This document shows, piece after piece, positions 1 through 10,736 of a DNA stretch of 64,000 nucleotides. Position 1 is the stretch's first letter, and each line of letters starts with the position of its first letter. Location: positions 16,001 through 80,000 of the forward strand of contig QCJE01000001.1 of assembly GCA_003216235.1 (NCBI GenBank), read 5' to 3'. The notes beneath the pieces were generated by a model, which ran no database searches, was not told the origin of the DNA, and saw only the letters and a list, made by a program, of their open reading frames with translations. Both the position numbers and the translations under genes were made by a program. This DNA comes from Pelagibacteraceae bacterium AG-404-P07. GTDB taxonomy: Bacteria > Pseudomonadota > Alphaproteobacteria > Pelagibacterales > Pelagibacteraceae.

Positions 1-448
1 GAAGAACTTTTTCATCAACTTCTTTTTTTTTTGAAATCTTTTTATTACTTTCATCCAAAGTCAAAACACTTTCTAAATCTTGAAATCTTATCTGATTATC
101 TGCTTGAACCTTTGATAAACGATTTGATAACTTATCAAGTTTAAAGTTTATTTCCTCAAATTTATTTGTGAGCTGTTGAAATTGATTTTCAATTTCAGAT
201 AATTTTAATAGATGTCTAGTAAGAACATCCTCAGAGTTATTATTCATCTCTGAACTAGAAGCATTATTTGTTCTATTATTTAAATCAGATGAATTTGCAT
301 AAACTGCTTTTTCTAAAGTCTTAATATCGCTTTGAATTTGTTCAAGTGTTTCATAAATATTATGATTGTCAGCAAATGAACTTGTATAAAAAACTATGCT
401 TAAAAATAAAAAAAGTTTTTTTTTGAAAATTTTACTAACTAAATTCAT
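1..448 (-). CDS. cpoB: CpoB/YbgF-like Tol-Pal periplasmic coiled-coil protein (3' part outside window)
   Basis: Reverse-strand frame from ATG at 448 reads MNLVSKIFKKKLFLFLSIVFYTSSFADNHNIYETLEQIQSDIKTLEK..., a signal peptide plus coiled coil, next to pal as in other tol-pal operons. Confidence 0.65.
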   Translation of the reverse strand, partial: MNLVSKIFKKKLFLFLSIVFYTSSFADNHNIYETLEQIQSDIKTLEKAVYANSSDLNNRTNNASSSEMNNNSEDVLTRHLLKLSEIENQFQQLTNKFEEINFKLDKLSNRLSKVQADNQIRFQDLESVLTLDESNKKISKKKEVDEKVL

Positions 449-477
449 TGAAGAGTTTATGATTAAAATAATGGCAA

Positions 478-515
478 AAAAAAGACCCTTAATCATTTAA
501 TGATCAAGGGTCTTA
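478..515 (-). terminator. Rho-independent terminator downstream of pal
   Basis: Minus strand AAGACCCTTGATCATTAAATGATTAAGGGTCTT followed by a T run. Confidence 0.85.
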
Positions 516-529
516 ATTATTTTAAAAAA

Positions 530-1006
530 TTAGTTTGCTTTTACAGTTACTGATCTTCTATTTTTTGACCAAGCTAATGGATTAGATCCTGAGTCTACAG
601 GTCTTTCTTTTCCATAACTTAAAACTGAAATTCTGTCTGAAGAAATTCCATAAGTCATTAAATAATCTTTCGCTGCATTTGCTCTTCTTTCACCTAAGGC
701 TAAGTTATACTCTCTTGTTCCTCTTTCATCTGCGTGGCCCTCAAGTACAATTGTAATTTTAGAATTTTTTCTTAACCATGCTGCTTGTTTTCTTAATGTT
801 TCTCTTGAAGCAGTTGTTAAAACTGATTCATTAGTAGCGAAGAAAACTCTATCTGGTACACCTGATGCTAGATACTCAATTGTATCTGTTCCTGTGTAAA
901 CGTCACCTTGCATTTGACCTGTCTTTTTTGAAGTTGCACAGGCTGATAATGCTACACAAGCTAGTGTTACTAAAAAAGCGTTTTTAAGAATTTTGAATAA
1001 TTTCAT
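530..1006 (-). CDS. pal: Peptidoglycan-associated lipoprotein Pal (OmpA family)
   Basis: Lipobox LSAC; OmpA motif VLEGHADERGTREYNLALGERRANA. Confidence 0.97.
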   Translation of the reverse strand: MKLFKILKNAFLVTLACVALSACATSKKTGQMQGDVYTGTDTIEYLASGVPDRVFFATNESVLTTASRETLRKQAAWLRKNSKITIVLEGHADERGTREYNLALGERRANAAKDYLMTYGISSDRISVLSYGKERPVDSGSNPLAWSKNRRSVTVKAN

Positions 1007-1090
1007 TATTGCTCCTTGATCAATATTTCTTTATCTTAACTTTTTCACAACTAATTAAATGTTTCAAGATAAAAAATCAAGATATTTCCT

Positions 1091-2431
1091 TTAATTACTT
1101 AATAAAGATGACCATGATGGGTCTGAGGCGTCAGTTGGGGTCTTCACTAATCTTTCATTATAGCCTGTTAAGTCTATAGACCACAATTTAGCTGTAAATC
1201 CCTCTCCTTTTGAGTTTGATTTTGTCTCTCTGTAAAATATTAAGACTCTTCCATTGGGAGACCATGAGGGTGCCTCTTGATAGTAATTTTCTGTCAATAA
1301 TCTTTCACCACTTCCATCTGTTCTCATCACACCAATATAAAATTTTCCTTTATGTAATTTAGTAAATGCAATTAAGTCACCTCTTGGTGACCAAACAGGA
1401 GTTCCATACAAACCTTTTCCAAATGAAATTCTTTTTACATTACTTCCATCACTGTTCATTACATATATTTGCTGATATCCACTTCTATCAGAATTAAAAC
1501 TTATATATTTTCCATCAGGTGAATAAGATGGAGAAGTATCTATTGAGGGATGATTAGTAATTTTTTCAACAATTCTATTTTCTAAATCCATAGTATAAAT
1601 GTCTGAATTGCCATCTTTAGCAAAACTCATTATTATCTTTTTTCCATTTGGTGAAAATCTTGGAGCAAATGTCATTCCGGGGAAATCACCAACAACTTCT
1701 TGCATCCCTGTTTCTATATCTAACAAATAAACTCTGGGTAAATTTTTAAAATAAGATAAATAAGTTACCATCTGGTTTGTTGGATTAAATCGAGGAGTTA
1801 AAACAAGTTCATTTCCTAATGTTAAAAATTTATTGTTAGAACCATCTTGATCCATAATAGCAAGTTTTTTAATTCTTTTTGTTTTAGGACCTTCTTCTGC
1901 AACATATATAATTCTTGTATCAAAATACCCTTTTTCACCTGTCAGTCTCTCATAAACTTTATCAGTTATAATGTGACCAACTCTTCTCCAGTTTGTGGGG
2001 ACAGTTGTAAAAGCAAGTGCCATCATTTCTTTACCTGCAAGAACATCCCATAATCTAAATTCAACTCTCAATTTTTCATCAACAAAATTTACTTTGCCAG
2101 TAATCAAAGCCTGAGCTTTAATTAAAGCCCAATCTTCAAATCTAGGTTTCAAATTTGCTATGTCTGGTTCTTGTAAAAAAGCATCCTTACTTAAAGGATT
2201 AAAAAGACCAGATGCTTTTAAGTTATTCTCAACGACAACTGAAATTTCCGAACCAATATCTTTTTTTTTTAATATTTTTTCAAATTCTTTTTTTGATTGA
2301 TTGTCTATGGATAAAGGTGATACAGCAATTGGTAAGGGATCTAAATTACCTCTAGTGATATCTACTTCAATAAGTGCATACGAATTAAATTGTATACATA
2401 TTAATAATAAAGTTAAAATATATCTTTTCAT
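1091..2431 (-). CDS. tolB: Tol-Pal system beta-propeller protein TolB
   Basis: WD40-like/PD40 repeats ([37 protein letters not shown]); adjacent to pal. Confidence 0.97.
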   Translation of the reverse strand: MKRYILTLLLICIQFNSYALIEVDITRGNLDPLPIAVSPLSIDNQSKKEFEKILKKKDIGSEISVVVENNLKASGLFNPLSKDAFLQEPDIANLKPRFEDWALIKAQALITGKVNFVDEKLRVEFRLWDVLAGKEMMALAFTTVPTNWRRVGHIITDKVYERLTGEKGYFDTRIIYVAEEGPKTKRIKKLAIMDQDGSNNKFLTLGNELVLTPRFNPTNQMVTYLSYFKNLPRVYLLDIETGMQEVVGDFPGMTFAPRFSPNGKKIIMSFAKDGNSDIYTMDLENRIVEKITNHPSIDTSPSYSPDGKYISFNSDRSGYQQIYVMNSDGSNVKRISFGKGLYGTPVWSPRGDLIAFTKLHKGKFYIGVMRTDGSGERLLTENYYQEAPSWSPNGRVLIFYRETKSNSKGEGFTAKLWSIDLTGYNERLVKTPTDASDPSWSSLLSN

Positions 2432-2440
2432 AATAGTATA

Positions 2441-3250
2441 TTAACCCTCTAACATTTCTCTTGCATCAAAATTTAATTGCAACTCTTTCCATCTTTCATA
2501 TCCAGTAGTTGGAACTCTAAGAGGTTGACATAATTTTATAGCTCTTAAAGCACTTTCTGCTAAAACCTTATAAAAACCCTGGCCAGGTTTATTCATTCTA
2601 GCATGGTCTAATATTTCAGAATTCAAAACTGTTCCATCAGGTTTTAATTGAAGTTTTATTCTTACTAACAAATTTTCGTTATAAGGTAAACCTAATGGAA
2701 TACTCCAGCAACCAAATATTTGGGCCTTGAGTGCATCTTCTTCACTTAATGACAAACCTACGTTTTCAACATTTCTTTGTTGATCTTGAGTTACTTTATC
2801 AGTTTTATTAATAGTTTCGGCACTATCTTCTTTTGATTTATCTATAAGAGCAGCAATATTATTTGGATCAAACAACTCGTCTTTTTCAAATTCAGAGACC
2901 TGTTTTACTTCATTATCAATTTTTTCAGGATTTTGTTTATCTTCTTTTATCTTTTTAACTTTTTCTAGTTTGTCATCTGGCATAGGAACCGAGTCTGGTT
3001 TAATTTTTTTTACTTTTTTTGGTGGGGCCTGTTCAGAAACAAGTTTTTTTTCTTTCTCTTTAATTTTTTCAATTATTTTTTTTGCTTTTGGCGCAAAGGG
3101 AATATTTGTTTCGTCTGTAATCTGAATTAACTCTACAGAGATAATTGGTGGAAGATCTATGGGTTTTTTTGCTAAAAATGGTAGGCTCATCGCAGTGATA
3201 AATATAAACAAAATATGAACAGCAGTGGAGATTATTATGCTTCTACTCAC
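2441..3250 (-). CDS. tolA: TolA-like protein
   Basis: N-terminal TM, charged Lys/Glu-rich middle, C-terminal TonB/TolA-like domain; operon position. Confidence 0.85.
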   Translation of the reverse strand: MSRSIIISTAVHILFIFITAMSLPFLAKKPIDLPPIISVELIQITDETNIPFAPKAKKIIEKIKEKEKKLVSEQAPPKKVKKIKPDSVPMPDDKLEKVKKIKEDKQNPEKIDNEVKQVSEFEKDELFDPNNIAALIDKSKEDSAETINKTDKVTQDQQRNVENVGLSLSEEDALKAQIFGCWSIPLGLPYNENLLVRIKLQLKPDGTVLNSEILDHARMNKPGQGFYKVLAESALRAIKLCQPLRVPTTGYERWKELQLNFDAREMLEG

Positions 3251-3258
3251 TGATTAAA

Positions 3259-3675
3259 TTACCTTTCTTTATATGGCTCTGAAATTAGTGCTACTTTTGT
3301 AAAACCTGATCCAGATAATAAACCCATAATCTCTAAAACTCTTCCATAATTGATGGTTTTATCACCTCTTACATAAATTCTTGTATCTGTTCTATTTTTG
3401 GAAACAGCTAAAACCTTTGCTATAATTTTCTCGTACTCAACTTTTGACTCCTGAATATAAATCTCTCCTTTAGAATTAATTGTTAATGTTAGAGGTTCTG
3501 TTTCTTCTGGAAGAGAATCGGCAGAACTTTCTGGTAAATCAACTTGAACGCCTACAGTTAACAAAGGTGCAGTAACCATGAATATAATCAAAAGGACCAA
3601 CATTACATCAACAAATGGTGTAACATTTATTTCGCTCATTGGTTCTTTTGAGGAACGGTTAAATTTAAATGCCAT
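3259..3675 (-). CDS. tolR: ExbD/TolR biopolymer transport protein
   Basis: SEINVTPFVDVMLVLLIIFMVTAPLL signature. Confidence 0.95.
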   Translation of the reverse strand: MAFKFNRSSKEPMSEINVTPFVDVMLVLLIIFMVTAPLLTVGVQVDLPESSADSLPEETEPLTLTINSKGEIYIQESKVEYEKIIAKVLAVSKNRTDTRIYVRGDKTINYGRVLEIMGLLSGSGFTKVALISEPYKER

Positions 3676-3676
3676 T

Positions 3677-4351
3677 TTAAATTATTGTAAGAAATCTTTT
3701 TGAAAAATTTTCTAATTTTTGAGAATATATTGCAGAGTCATTATTAAATTTATTATAAGCTATAACCGCAGGTATAGCTGCTAACAATCCTAAAGCAGTC
3801 GCAAAAAGTGCTTCAGCTATACCAGGCGCAACTATTGCCAAACTAGTATTTCTTGAAATAGCAATTGATTGAAATGAATTCATAATTCCCCATACAGTTC
3901 CGAATAATCCAATGAATGGAGCTGTTGAGCCTACAGTTGCTAAAAAAGTATATCCTTTACTTATTTTTGACATTTGTCTTTCGATGCCAGTTTCTAAAAT
4001 TGTCATAATTCTATCATGTAAATCTGTTTTTGATCTTCGCTTTAACAAGTTTTGCATTGCATCTTTAAAAATAAGGGACATTGGGTCTTCTGTATTAGCC
4101 GGAAGACTATTATAAAATGTTTCTGCTGACTTTGAATTCCAAAATTTTTTTTCAAATTCTTCTGTTGATTGATTTATTTTTTTGAACAACCTAAATTTTT
4201 CGATTATTACCGCCCAAGAATATATTGAACATACAATTAATATGATTATCACTGACTTGACTATAAAATCTGCACGAATAAATAAGTTCATTAAAGAAAA
4301 ATCAGTATTCGAGGCTAAACCTACAGCTTGAGTTGAAATATCAGCTTCCAT
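3677..4351 (-). CDS. tolQ: MotA/TolQ/ExbB proton channel protein
   Basis: TVGSTAPFIGLFGTVWGIMNSF signature. Confidence 0.96.
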   Translation of the reverse strand: MEADISTQAVGLASNTDFSLMNLFIRADFIVKSVIIILIVCSIYSWAVIIEKFRLFKKINQSTEEFEKKFWNSKSAETFYNSLPANTEDPMSLIFKDAMQNLLKRRSKTDLHDRIMTILETGIERQMSKISKGYTFLATVGSTAPFIGLFGTVWGIMNSFQSIAISRNTSLAIVAPGIAEALFATALGLLAAIPAVIAYNKFNNDSAIYSQKLENFSKRFLTII

Positions 4352-4404
4352 AATGTCTTCTCACACTTAAATGTGTCATGAATTTGTCTTTGATCCTATA
4401 ACTA

Positions 4405-4899
4405 TTAATCGTCAGTTTTATATGTTTCGTAGTAAAAACTAGCAATTAAAATGGCATCAGCCTTATTGGAGTCCTTTTTTTTAGATAATTGTGACGAAAA
4501 ATAAGGAAAAATTTCTATTGCTCTTGTTCTACTTGCATCTTTCTCTGAATTAATAAGGTTAAAATATTTTTTCCATTTAGCTGGTCTAACAAAGTACATG
4601 GGTAATTGCATCGCCGAACACAAACCTTTTAAAATTCCAAATGATTGGCCAAAATTAAACATACTCGTAACTCCTTGTCCTGGCATTGCTGACACTTGTT
4701 CAATTACAACTCTTACATCTTGATTCTCTGATTTATTAATTCTTTTTGAAATTTCATTATATAGTTGAGAGCCATTTACTTGTCTTTTATTTTTCTTCCC
4801 CTCAGTCATTGTTGGCATTTCAACAACTTCAAGAATTTTACCGTCTTTTAAAAAACAAACTGATCCAGATATGCCAGGGTCTATTCCAATAATTAACAT
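4405..4899 (-). CDS. ruvC: Crossover junction endodeoxyribonuclease RuvC-like
   Basis: RNase H-like IIGIDPGISG start, VIEQVSAM; no ruvA/ruvB follow it, so a divergent RuvC-like family member is possible. Confidence 0.7.
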   Translation of the reverse strand: MLIIGIDPGISGSVCFLKDGKILEVVEMPTMTEGKKNKRQVNGSQLYNEISKRINKSENQDVRVVIEQVSAMPGQGVTSMFNFGQSFGILKGLCSAMQLPMYFVRPAKWKKYFNLINSEKDASRTRAIEIFPYFSSQLSKKKDSNKADAILIASFYYETYKTDD

Positions 4900-4902
4900 A
4901 AG

Positions 4903-5625
4903 TTATTCAGTAAATTCAGCATTAGAGTAAATATTCTGTATGTCATCCTCTTCTTCTAATAATTCAAAGAAATTAATCAAATTCTCATTTTTTTCCTTTG
5001 AAATTTGAACGCTATTGAGCGGTATCCACTCAATTCCTGTTGAAATAAAATTGCTAATTTCTTTTTCTAACTCTTTTTTCACGTTATAAATTTCATTTAT
5101 TGAACAATGAATTTCATGATAATTTGCATTTGATTTACATTCATCTGCTCCAGCTTCAATGGCTAATTCTAAAATTCTTTCATCTGAGACCTCTTTTGTG
5201 TCAATTTTAATGATGCCCAATTGTTGAAAATTATGTGAAGCTGAGCCCTGGGTTCCAAGACTACCACCAGCTTTTTGAAAAATAGTTCTTACAATTGAAG
5301 CTGTTCTATTTTTATTATCAGTTAAAGTTTCAACAATCACAGCAACCTTTTCAGGACCAAAACCCTCGTATCTTAAATTTTCGAAATTCAATCCTGCACT
5401 TACAGAAGATTTATCAATTGCTCTTTCAATATTATCTTTAGGCACGTTTGCAGATCTTGCTGCTTGGATAGCAGATCTTAATCTTGGGTTCATTGCAGGA
5501 TCTTTATCACCTAGTTTTGCAGCAACAGTAATTTCTTTAGATAATTTGGAAAAAATTTTAGACCTTTGCTTGTCAGCCTTCCCTTTTTTATGCTTTATTC
5601 CTGCCCAATGTGAATGACCTGCCAT
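4903..5625 (-). CDS. yebC: YebC/PmpR family protein
   Basis: MAGHSHWAGIKHKKGKADKQRSKIFSKLSKEI. Confidence 0.97.
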   Translation of the reverse strand: MAGHSHWAGIKHKKGKADKQRSKIFSKLSKEITVAAKLGDKDPAMNPRLRSAIQAARSANVPKDNIERAIDKSSVSAGLNFENLRYEGFGPEKVAVIVETLTDNKNRTASIVRTIFQKAGGSLGTQGSASHNFQQLGIIKIDTKEVSDERILELAIEAGADECKSNANYHEIHCSINEIYNVKKELEKEISNFISTGIEWIPLNSVQISKEKNENLINFFELLEEEDDIQNIYSNAEFTE

Positions 5626-5629
5626 AAAA

Positions 5630-6436
5630 TTAATAAGTTTTGTTTAACTGACCTCCAAAGATATAACTTTTTACTTTATTGGCTAATCCAGTTTCTGTAT
5701 CACAATCTACTATAACACCACTTAAAGTAGCTTCACCTTTTGCAGGAAAATGTTTTACAGAATCTTTTTTCATAAATCTATTTAAAGAATTATCCTTATT
5801 CATTCCTATAACTGAGTCATAATCACCACACATTCCAGCATCTGTCTGGTAAGCTGTACCATTTTTTAAAACTCTCGCATCGTTAGTTGGGATATGAGTA
5901 TGTGTTCCAACTACTAGTGTTGCTTTACCATCAAAATAATGTCCAATAGCATTTTTTTCACTAGTAATTTCTCCATGAAAATCAACTATTAAAAAATCAT
6001 AATCTTTTTTAAGCTCATAATTTTCCATAAATATTTTAGAAGCCTCAAAAACATCATCACACTTTTTCATAAAAATATTTCCCATTAAATTAAGAACTCC
6101 AACCTTTAGATCATTTTTTGTAATATAAACTTCAAAACCTTTGCCTGGTGCAGGCTCAAATAAATTCTTTGGTCGAAGCAAACGATTTTCTTTGTCAATA
6201 TAATTCATTATATCTTTTTGATCCCAAACATGATTGCCAGTTGTGACAACATCAACACCACAATTAAAAAAATTTTCGCAAATTTCTTTGGTCAATCCAA
6301 CTCCCGACTCCGCAGCATTTTCACCATTAACAATTACAAAATCAATTTGATTTTTTTTGATTTGATCTAAAAGATTACTCATTATTTTTGAGCAGCCAGA
6401 AATTCCAACAACATCACCTAAAAACAATATTCGCAT
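5630..6436 (-). CDS. YmdB-family metallophosphoesterase
   Basis: MRILFLGDVVGISG, NGENAAESGVGLT, GNHVWDQKDI, VGTHTHIPTND. Confidence 0.93.
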   Translation of the reverse strand: MRILFLGDVVGISGCSKIMSNLLDQIKKNQIDFVIVNGENAAESGVGLTKEICENFFNCGVDVVTTGNHVWDQKDIMNYIDKENRLLRPKNLFEPAPGKGFEVYITKNDLKVGVLNLMGNIFMKKCDDVFEASKIFMENYELKKDYDFLIVDFHGEITSEKNAIGHYFDGKATLVVGTHTHIPTNDARVLKNGTAYQTDAGMCGDYDSVIGMNKDNSLNRFMKKDSVKHFPAKGEATLSGVIVDCDTETGLANKVKSYIFGGQLNKTY

Positions 6437-6437
6437 A

Positions 6438-6986
6438 TTAATTTTCCTTTTCAGTAACTACAAAGTCTAATTTAATATCATGCTTATTAACTGAAATTTT
6501 TTTTACTTTTTGAAATGAATAAGCTAAACCAATTGTTATTATTTTTTTTATTTTTTTAATTTTCTTTATATATCTATCGTAAAAACCTCCGCCATATCCA
6601 ACTCTATTTAAATTTCTATCAAATGCTACAAGAGGAACTAATAAAATGTCAGGATATTTAAGTTGATTTGAAATTGGTTCTGGTATTCCATATTTGTTAA
6701 TGTTCATAGGATCTCTTGATGACCAACGAAAAAAATCCATTTGTGAATTTTTTTTTATTTTTGGAAGCGAGATGATATAATTTTGTTTTTCAAATTTCTC
6801 TAGAATATTCATTATGTCAGCTTCATAGTTATAGGGATAATACCCACCTAAAACTTTTCCTTTTAATCTCATCTTTCTTAAAATTTTTAATATTGATTTA
6901 AAAGTAATCCTGTAGTTACTCAAATTTTGAGTTTTTCTGTACTTGAATATTTTTTTTCTGATTTGGGATTTCTTCACAAAGGTCAA
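6438..6986 (-). CDS. 5-formyltetrahydrofolate cyclo-ligase
   Basis: LLVPLVAFDRNLNRVGYGGGFYDRY signature. Confidence 0.92.
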   Translation of the reverse strand: MTFVKKSQIRKKIFKYRKTQNLSNYRITFKSILKILRKMRLKGKVLGGYYPYNYEADIMNILEKFEKQNYIISLPKIKKNSQMDFFRWSSRDPMNINKYGIPEPISNQLKYPDILLVPLVAFDRNLNRVGYGGGFYDRYIKKIKKIKKIITIGLAYSFQKVKKISVNKHDIKLDFVVTEKEN

Positions 6987-7430
6987 TTAAGATAGGTTTT
7001 CTAAGTTTGCTTTTTCTACAAAACTTGAAATTTCATCAGCAGCTTCATCAATTAATTTTTCATAATTTTTTTGATTGATTTCAATTTCATTTTTTAACTT
7101 TAAATGATTATTATTTAATTCTTTTATCTCTTGTTCTTTTTTATCTTTATACTCATAAATTAAAGTTTTTAGCTCTTTAAATTTATCGGATAGATTTTTA
7201 AGCTCATCTTTTTTTTGTTCTATCTTTTTTTTTGTTTCATAATATTCATCCATTACTTTAACGGCAGTAATTAATAAAAGTTTATTTTCACCCAAGTTAC
7301 CTAAATCGTTTTTTAGATTATTAAATTTTTGATTAATTTGTATTAATAATGCTTCCAAATGTTCTTCCTGTCCATCCTCACAAGATAACAAAAATTCTTT
7401 TCCATTAAATTTTATACTTACGTTTGCCAT
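6987..7430 (-). CDS. zapA: Cell division protein ZapA
   Basis: ANVSIKFNGKEFLLSCEDGQEEHLEAL...KLLLITAVKVMDEYYE; next to the cyclo-ligase. Confidence 0.88.
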   Translation of the reverse strand: MANVSIKFNGKEFLLSCEDGQEEHLEALLIQINQKFNNLKNDLGNLGENKLLLITAVKVMDEYYETKKKIEQKKDELKNLSDKFKELKTLIYEYKDKKEQEIKELNNNHLKLKNEIEINQKNYEKLIDEAADEISSFVEKANLENLS

Positions 7431-7741
7431 TTATCTATTTCATCTAATAAAGTATCTGTTTCTTGATTTAATTCATCAATTTTTTTTGAAAATTCGATTT
7501 GTTTTTTTTGTTCTGTTTTCTCTTGATTTTGAAATTCATCCAATTTTTTACTCAAATCATTATAATCTTCATTTAAACTTTTATATTTTTCCTCTAGTTC
7601 TTGCTTTTCAATTTCTAATTGATTTTTTTGCACACTCAAATTTTCAATGTTTTTTTTTATATCTGGGTTATTGAGATTTAAATTTTTTAATTTTGTTAAC
7701 GCTAAATTTAATTTTTTTTCTTTTTCGGTTAGAGAATTCAT
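7418..7741 (-). CDS. Coiled-coil protein upstream of zapA (DUF4164/ZauP-like by position)
   Basis: 107-aa coiled coil between tkt and zapA, the alphaproteobacterial ZauP/DUF4164 position; overlaps zapA by 13 nt. Confidence 0.6.
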   Translation of the reverse strand: MNSLTEKEKKLNLALTKLKNLNLNNPDIKKNIENLSVQKNQLEIEKQELEEKYKSLNEDYNDLSKKLDEFQNQEKTEQKKQIEFSKKIDELNQETDTLLDEIDKWQT

Positions 7742-7794
7742 ATATATATATTTATAATATTAAATAGAATCTTCTTAGTCTAGACAGGATAATT

Positions 7795-9738
7795 TTGAGC
7801 AAACAATATAGAGAATTAGCTAATTGTATTAGGTTTTTGTCCATTGATGCTGTTCAAAAAGCTAATTCAGGACATCCTGGTATGCCAATGGGCATGGCTG
7901 ATGTTGCAACTGTTCTTTTTAAAGATTTTTTGAACTTCAATCCAAATAATCCTAGTTGGATTAATAGAGATAGATTTGTTCTGTCGGCGGGACATGGCTC
8001 TATGCTGCTTTATTCTCTTCTTTATCTGACGGGCTTCAAAAGCGTTTCATTAAATGATATTAAAAATTTTAGACAATTAGATTCAATTTGTGCTGGCCAT
8101 CCAGAATATCATCCAAATAGTGGGATAGAGACAACCACTGGACCTTTGGGGCAAGGGATATCAAATGCTGTTGGTTTTGCAATTTCAGAAGAAATTTTAA
8201 AAAAACAAGTTGGAAAAAAAATAATTGACCATAAAACCTATGTCTTAGCTGGCGATGGTTGTTTGATGGAAGGGATTAGTCATGAGGCTTTAAGTCTCGC
8301 AGGCCACCTAAAGTTAAAAAATCTTATTTTATTATTTGATAACAATTCTATATCAATCGATGGTCCTACTAGCTTGGCAGTTTCAGATGACTATGAGAAA
8401 AGATTTAAAAGCTATGGTTGGGATTATATAAAAATTAATGGTCATAATTATAAAGAAATATCAAAAGCTTTAAAGAAAGCACAAAAATCGAAAAAACCTA
8501 TTGCGGTCTCATGCAAAACAACAATTGGTTTCGGTTCTCCAAATAAGGGTGGTAAAGCATCTTCACATGGAAGTCCTTTAGGTGAAGATGAAATAAAATT
8601 GGTTAGAAAAAGACTTAAATGGAATTACGAACCTTTCGAGATTCCAGATGCATTATTGAAAGAGTGGAAAATGGTAGGAAAAAACGCATCTGATAAAGCA
8701 AAAAAACATGAACTTAAATATAAAAAGAATTTTTCAAACTTTGAAGATTTAAATAAATTAAAAAATTTAATTTCAAAAGCAAAGAAAGACTATCTAAAAA
8801 ATTTGAAACCACTTGCTACAAGAAAGTCATCTGAAATGTTTTTAAACTTAATAGGAAAATTACAAAATTTAATTGGTGGTTCAGCTGATTTAGCTGGTTC
8901 AAATAATACAAAAACTAAAGCTCATAAAATAATTAAGCCAGGTGACTTTTCTGGAAATTATATTCACTATGGAGTTAGGGAACATGCAATGTGTGGAATA
9001 ATGAATGGAATTGCATTACATAGCAATTTAATCCCTTATGGTGGTACATTTTTAATATTCAGCGACTACTGCAAACCATCAATCAGATTAGCAGCAATGA
9101 TGAAACAAAGAATTATTTATATATTTACACATGACTCTATTGGTCTAGGTGAAGATGGTCCGACACATCAGCCTATTGAACAATTAACAAGTTTAAGATC
9201 AATTCCAAATCTAAATGTTTTTAGACCTTCAGATACAATTGAAACTTTTGAATGTTGGCAATTAGCTCTTGAAAGCAAGAATACCCCAAGTGTAATAGCT
9301 TTGACTAGACAAGGAATTAATCCTGTAAGGATAAAAGATTCTTCCAAAAACGAGTCATCTGTTGGCGCTTATGAGATTTTAAGAACTGGAGATAAAATAA
9401 GTGTAACAATTTTAGCAACAGGATCTGAAACTAGTTTAGCAAGTGATATAGGTCATAAATTGGCCACAGATGGTATTTATTCCAAAATAATATCAATGCC
9501 ATGTCACAAATTATTTGATCAACAAAGTGAAGGCTATAAAAATAAAATTTTAGGCGAAACTAGTCTTGTTGTATCTATAGAGGCCTCTGAAACTGATTTT
9601 TGGAAAAAGTATACTGGTTTTGATGGATTAAATTTTGGAATTAATGATTTTGGTAAAAGTGCTCCATATAAAAAAATATACAACCATTTTGGTTTAAATG
9701 TAGAAAATATAGTTAAAAAAATTAAAGAAAAATTATGA
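7795..9738 (+). CDS. tkt: Transketolase
   Basis: [48 protein letters not shown] start. Confidence 0.98.
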   Translation: MSKQYRELANCIRFLSIDAVQKANSGHPGMPMGMADVATVLFKDFLNFNPNNPSWINRDRFVLSAGHGSMLLYSLLYLTGFKSVSLNDIKNFRQLDSICAGHPEYHPNSGIETTTGPLGQGISNAVGFAISEEILKKQVGKKIIDHKTYVLAGDGCLMEGISHEALSLAGHLKLKNLILLFDNNSISIDGPTSLAVSDDYEKRFKSYGWDYIKINGHNYKEISKALKKAQKSKKPIAVSCKTTIGFGSPNKGGKASSHGSPLGEDEIKLVRKRLKWNYEPFEIPDALLKEWKMVGKNASDKAKKHELKYKKNFSNFEDLNKLKNLISKAKKDYLKNLKPLATRKSSEMFLNLIGKLQNLIGGSADLAGSNNTKTKAHKIIKPGDFSGNYIHYGVREHAMCGIMNGIALHSNLIPYGGTFLIFSDYCKPSIRLAAMMKQRIIYIFTHDSIGLGEDGPTHQPIEQLTSLRSIPNLNVFRPSDTIETFECWQLALESKNTPSVIALTRQGINPVRIKDSSKNESSVGAYEILRTGDKISVTILATGSETSLASDIGHKLATDGIYSKIISMPCHKLFDQQSEGYKNKILGETSLVVSIEASETDFWKKYTGFDGLNFGINDFGKSAPYKKIYNHFGLNVENIVKKIKEKL

Positions 9739-10736
9739 AAACAAAAATTGGAATAAATGGAATGGGAAGAATAGGTAGAATGATTGTTCGATCCATAATT
9801 GAAAGCAATAATAAGAATATTGAGATAAAGCATATTAATAATAGAACAAATTCTGAAACTTGCTGTACTCTATTAAAATATGACTCGATACATGGAAAAT
9901 TTAAAGCAGATGTAGGTTTTGATGATGAACATTTAATTATAAACCACAATAAAATTTCTTTTAGCCAAGAAAAAAATTTAGATAATATTAAATGGAACAA
10001 ATATGATGTGGACTATGTTTTTGAATGCACTGGGAAATTCAACTCTAAAGAAAAATTAGAGCCTCACTTAAGTAATGGAGCAAAAAAAGTTATTGTTTCA
10101 GCTCCGTGTAAAAATGCAGATAAAACTATAGTATTTGGAGTTAATGAGTCTCAATTAAAAAAAAGTGATAAAATTATTTCTGCTGCATCTTGTACTACAA
10201 ATTGTCTAGCACCAGTGGCACACGTATTAAATGAAAATTTCGAAATTGAAAAAGGGTTTATGACAACAATCCATGCTTTCACTAGTGATCAAAGAATTTT
10301 AGATAATTCTCACAAAGATCCAAGAAGGGCAAGATCTGCTAGTCAATCTATAGTACCTACCTCGACTGGAGCATCAAAGGCAATTGGTGAAATCATACCA
10401 TCTCTCAAAGGTAAATTAGAAGGCGTAGCGATGAGGGTACCTACTCCTAATGTTTCTTTAATTGAACTTGTCTTTTGTACAAAAAAAGATTTAAGTATTG
10501 TTAAAATTAATTCGGCATTTCAAAACTTTAGTAAAAAAAATAAAGTCCTCGAAATTACCCAAGAAAAACTTGTTTCCATTGATTTTAATCATAATCCAGC
10601 ATCTTCAATTGTTGATGCAAGTTTAACTAATGTAGTTGGTAACAACATGGGTAAAATTTCAGCTTGGTATGATAATGAATGGGGTTTCTCTAATAGAATG
10701 TGTGATATAGCTGAGTATCTTCATAAAATTTCATAA
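9735..10736 (+). CDS. gap: Glyceraldehyde-3-phosphate dehydrogenase, type I
   Basis: [36 protein letters not shown]. Confidence 0.98.
   Translation: MKTKIGINGMGRIGRMIVRSIIESNNKNIEIKHINNRTNSETCCTLLKYDSIHGKFKADVGFDDEHLIINHNKISFSQEKNLDNIKWNKYDVDYVFECTGKFNSKEKLEPHLSNGAKKVIVSAPCKNADKTIVFGVNESQLKKSDKIISAASCTTNCLAPVAHVLNENFEIEKGFMTTIHAFTSDQRILDNSHKDPRRARSASQSIVPTSTGASKAIGEIIPSLKGKLEGVAMRVPTPNVSLIELVFCTKKDLSIVKINSAFQNFSKKNKVLEITQEKLVSIDFNHNPASSIVDASLTNVVGNNMGKISAWYDNEWGFSNRMCDIAEYLHKIS

Noticed and set aside
1847-2053. Plus-strand ORF, with similar small antisense ORFs (3912, 7486, 11089, 11906, 17465, 18918, 19194, 24169, 29182, 35018, 37123, 54823, 56689, 57638)
   Set aside because: All lie opposite well-supported genes and show no recognisable domains; expected shadow ORFs
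6980-7000. Possible 6S RNA between zapA and the cyclo-ligase, as in many bacteria
   Set aside because: The two ORFs are contiguous (6986/6987), leaving no room for an RNA gene
9534-10000. Minus-strand ORFs at 9534-9833 and 9722-10000
   Set aside because: Antisense to tkt/gap with no family signal
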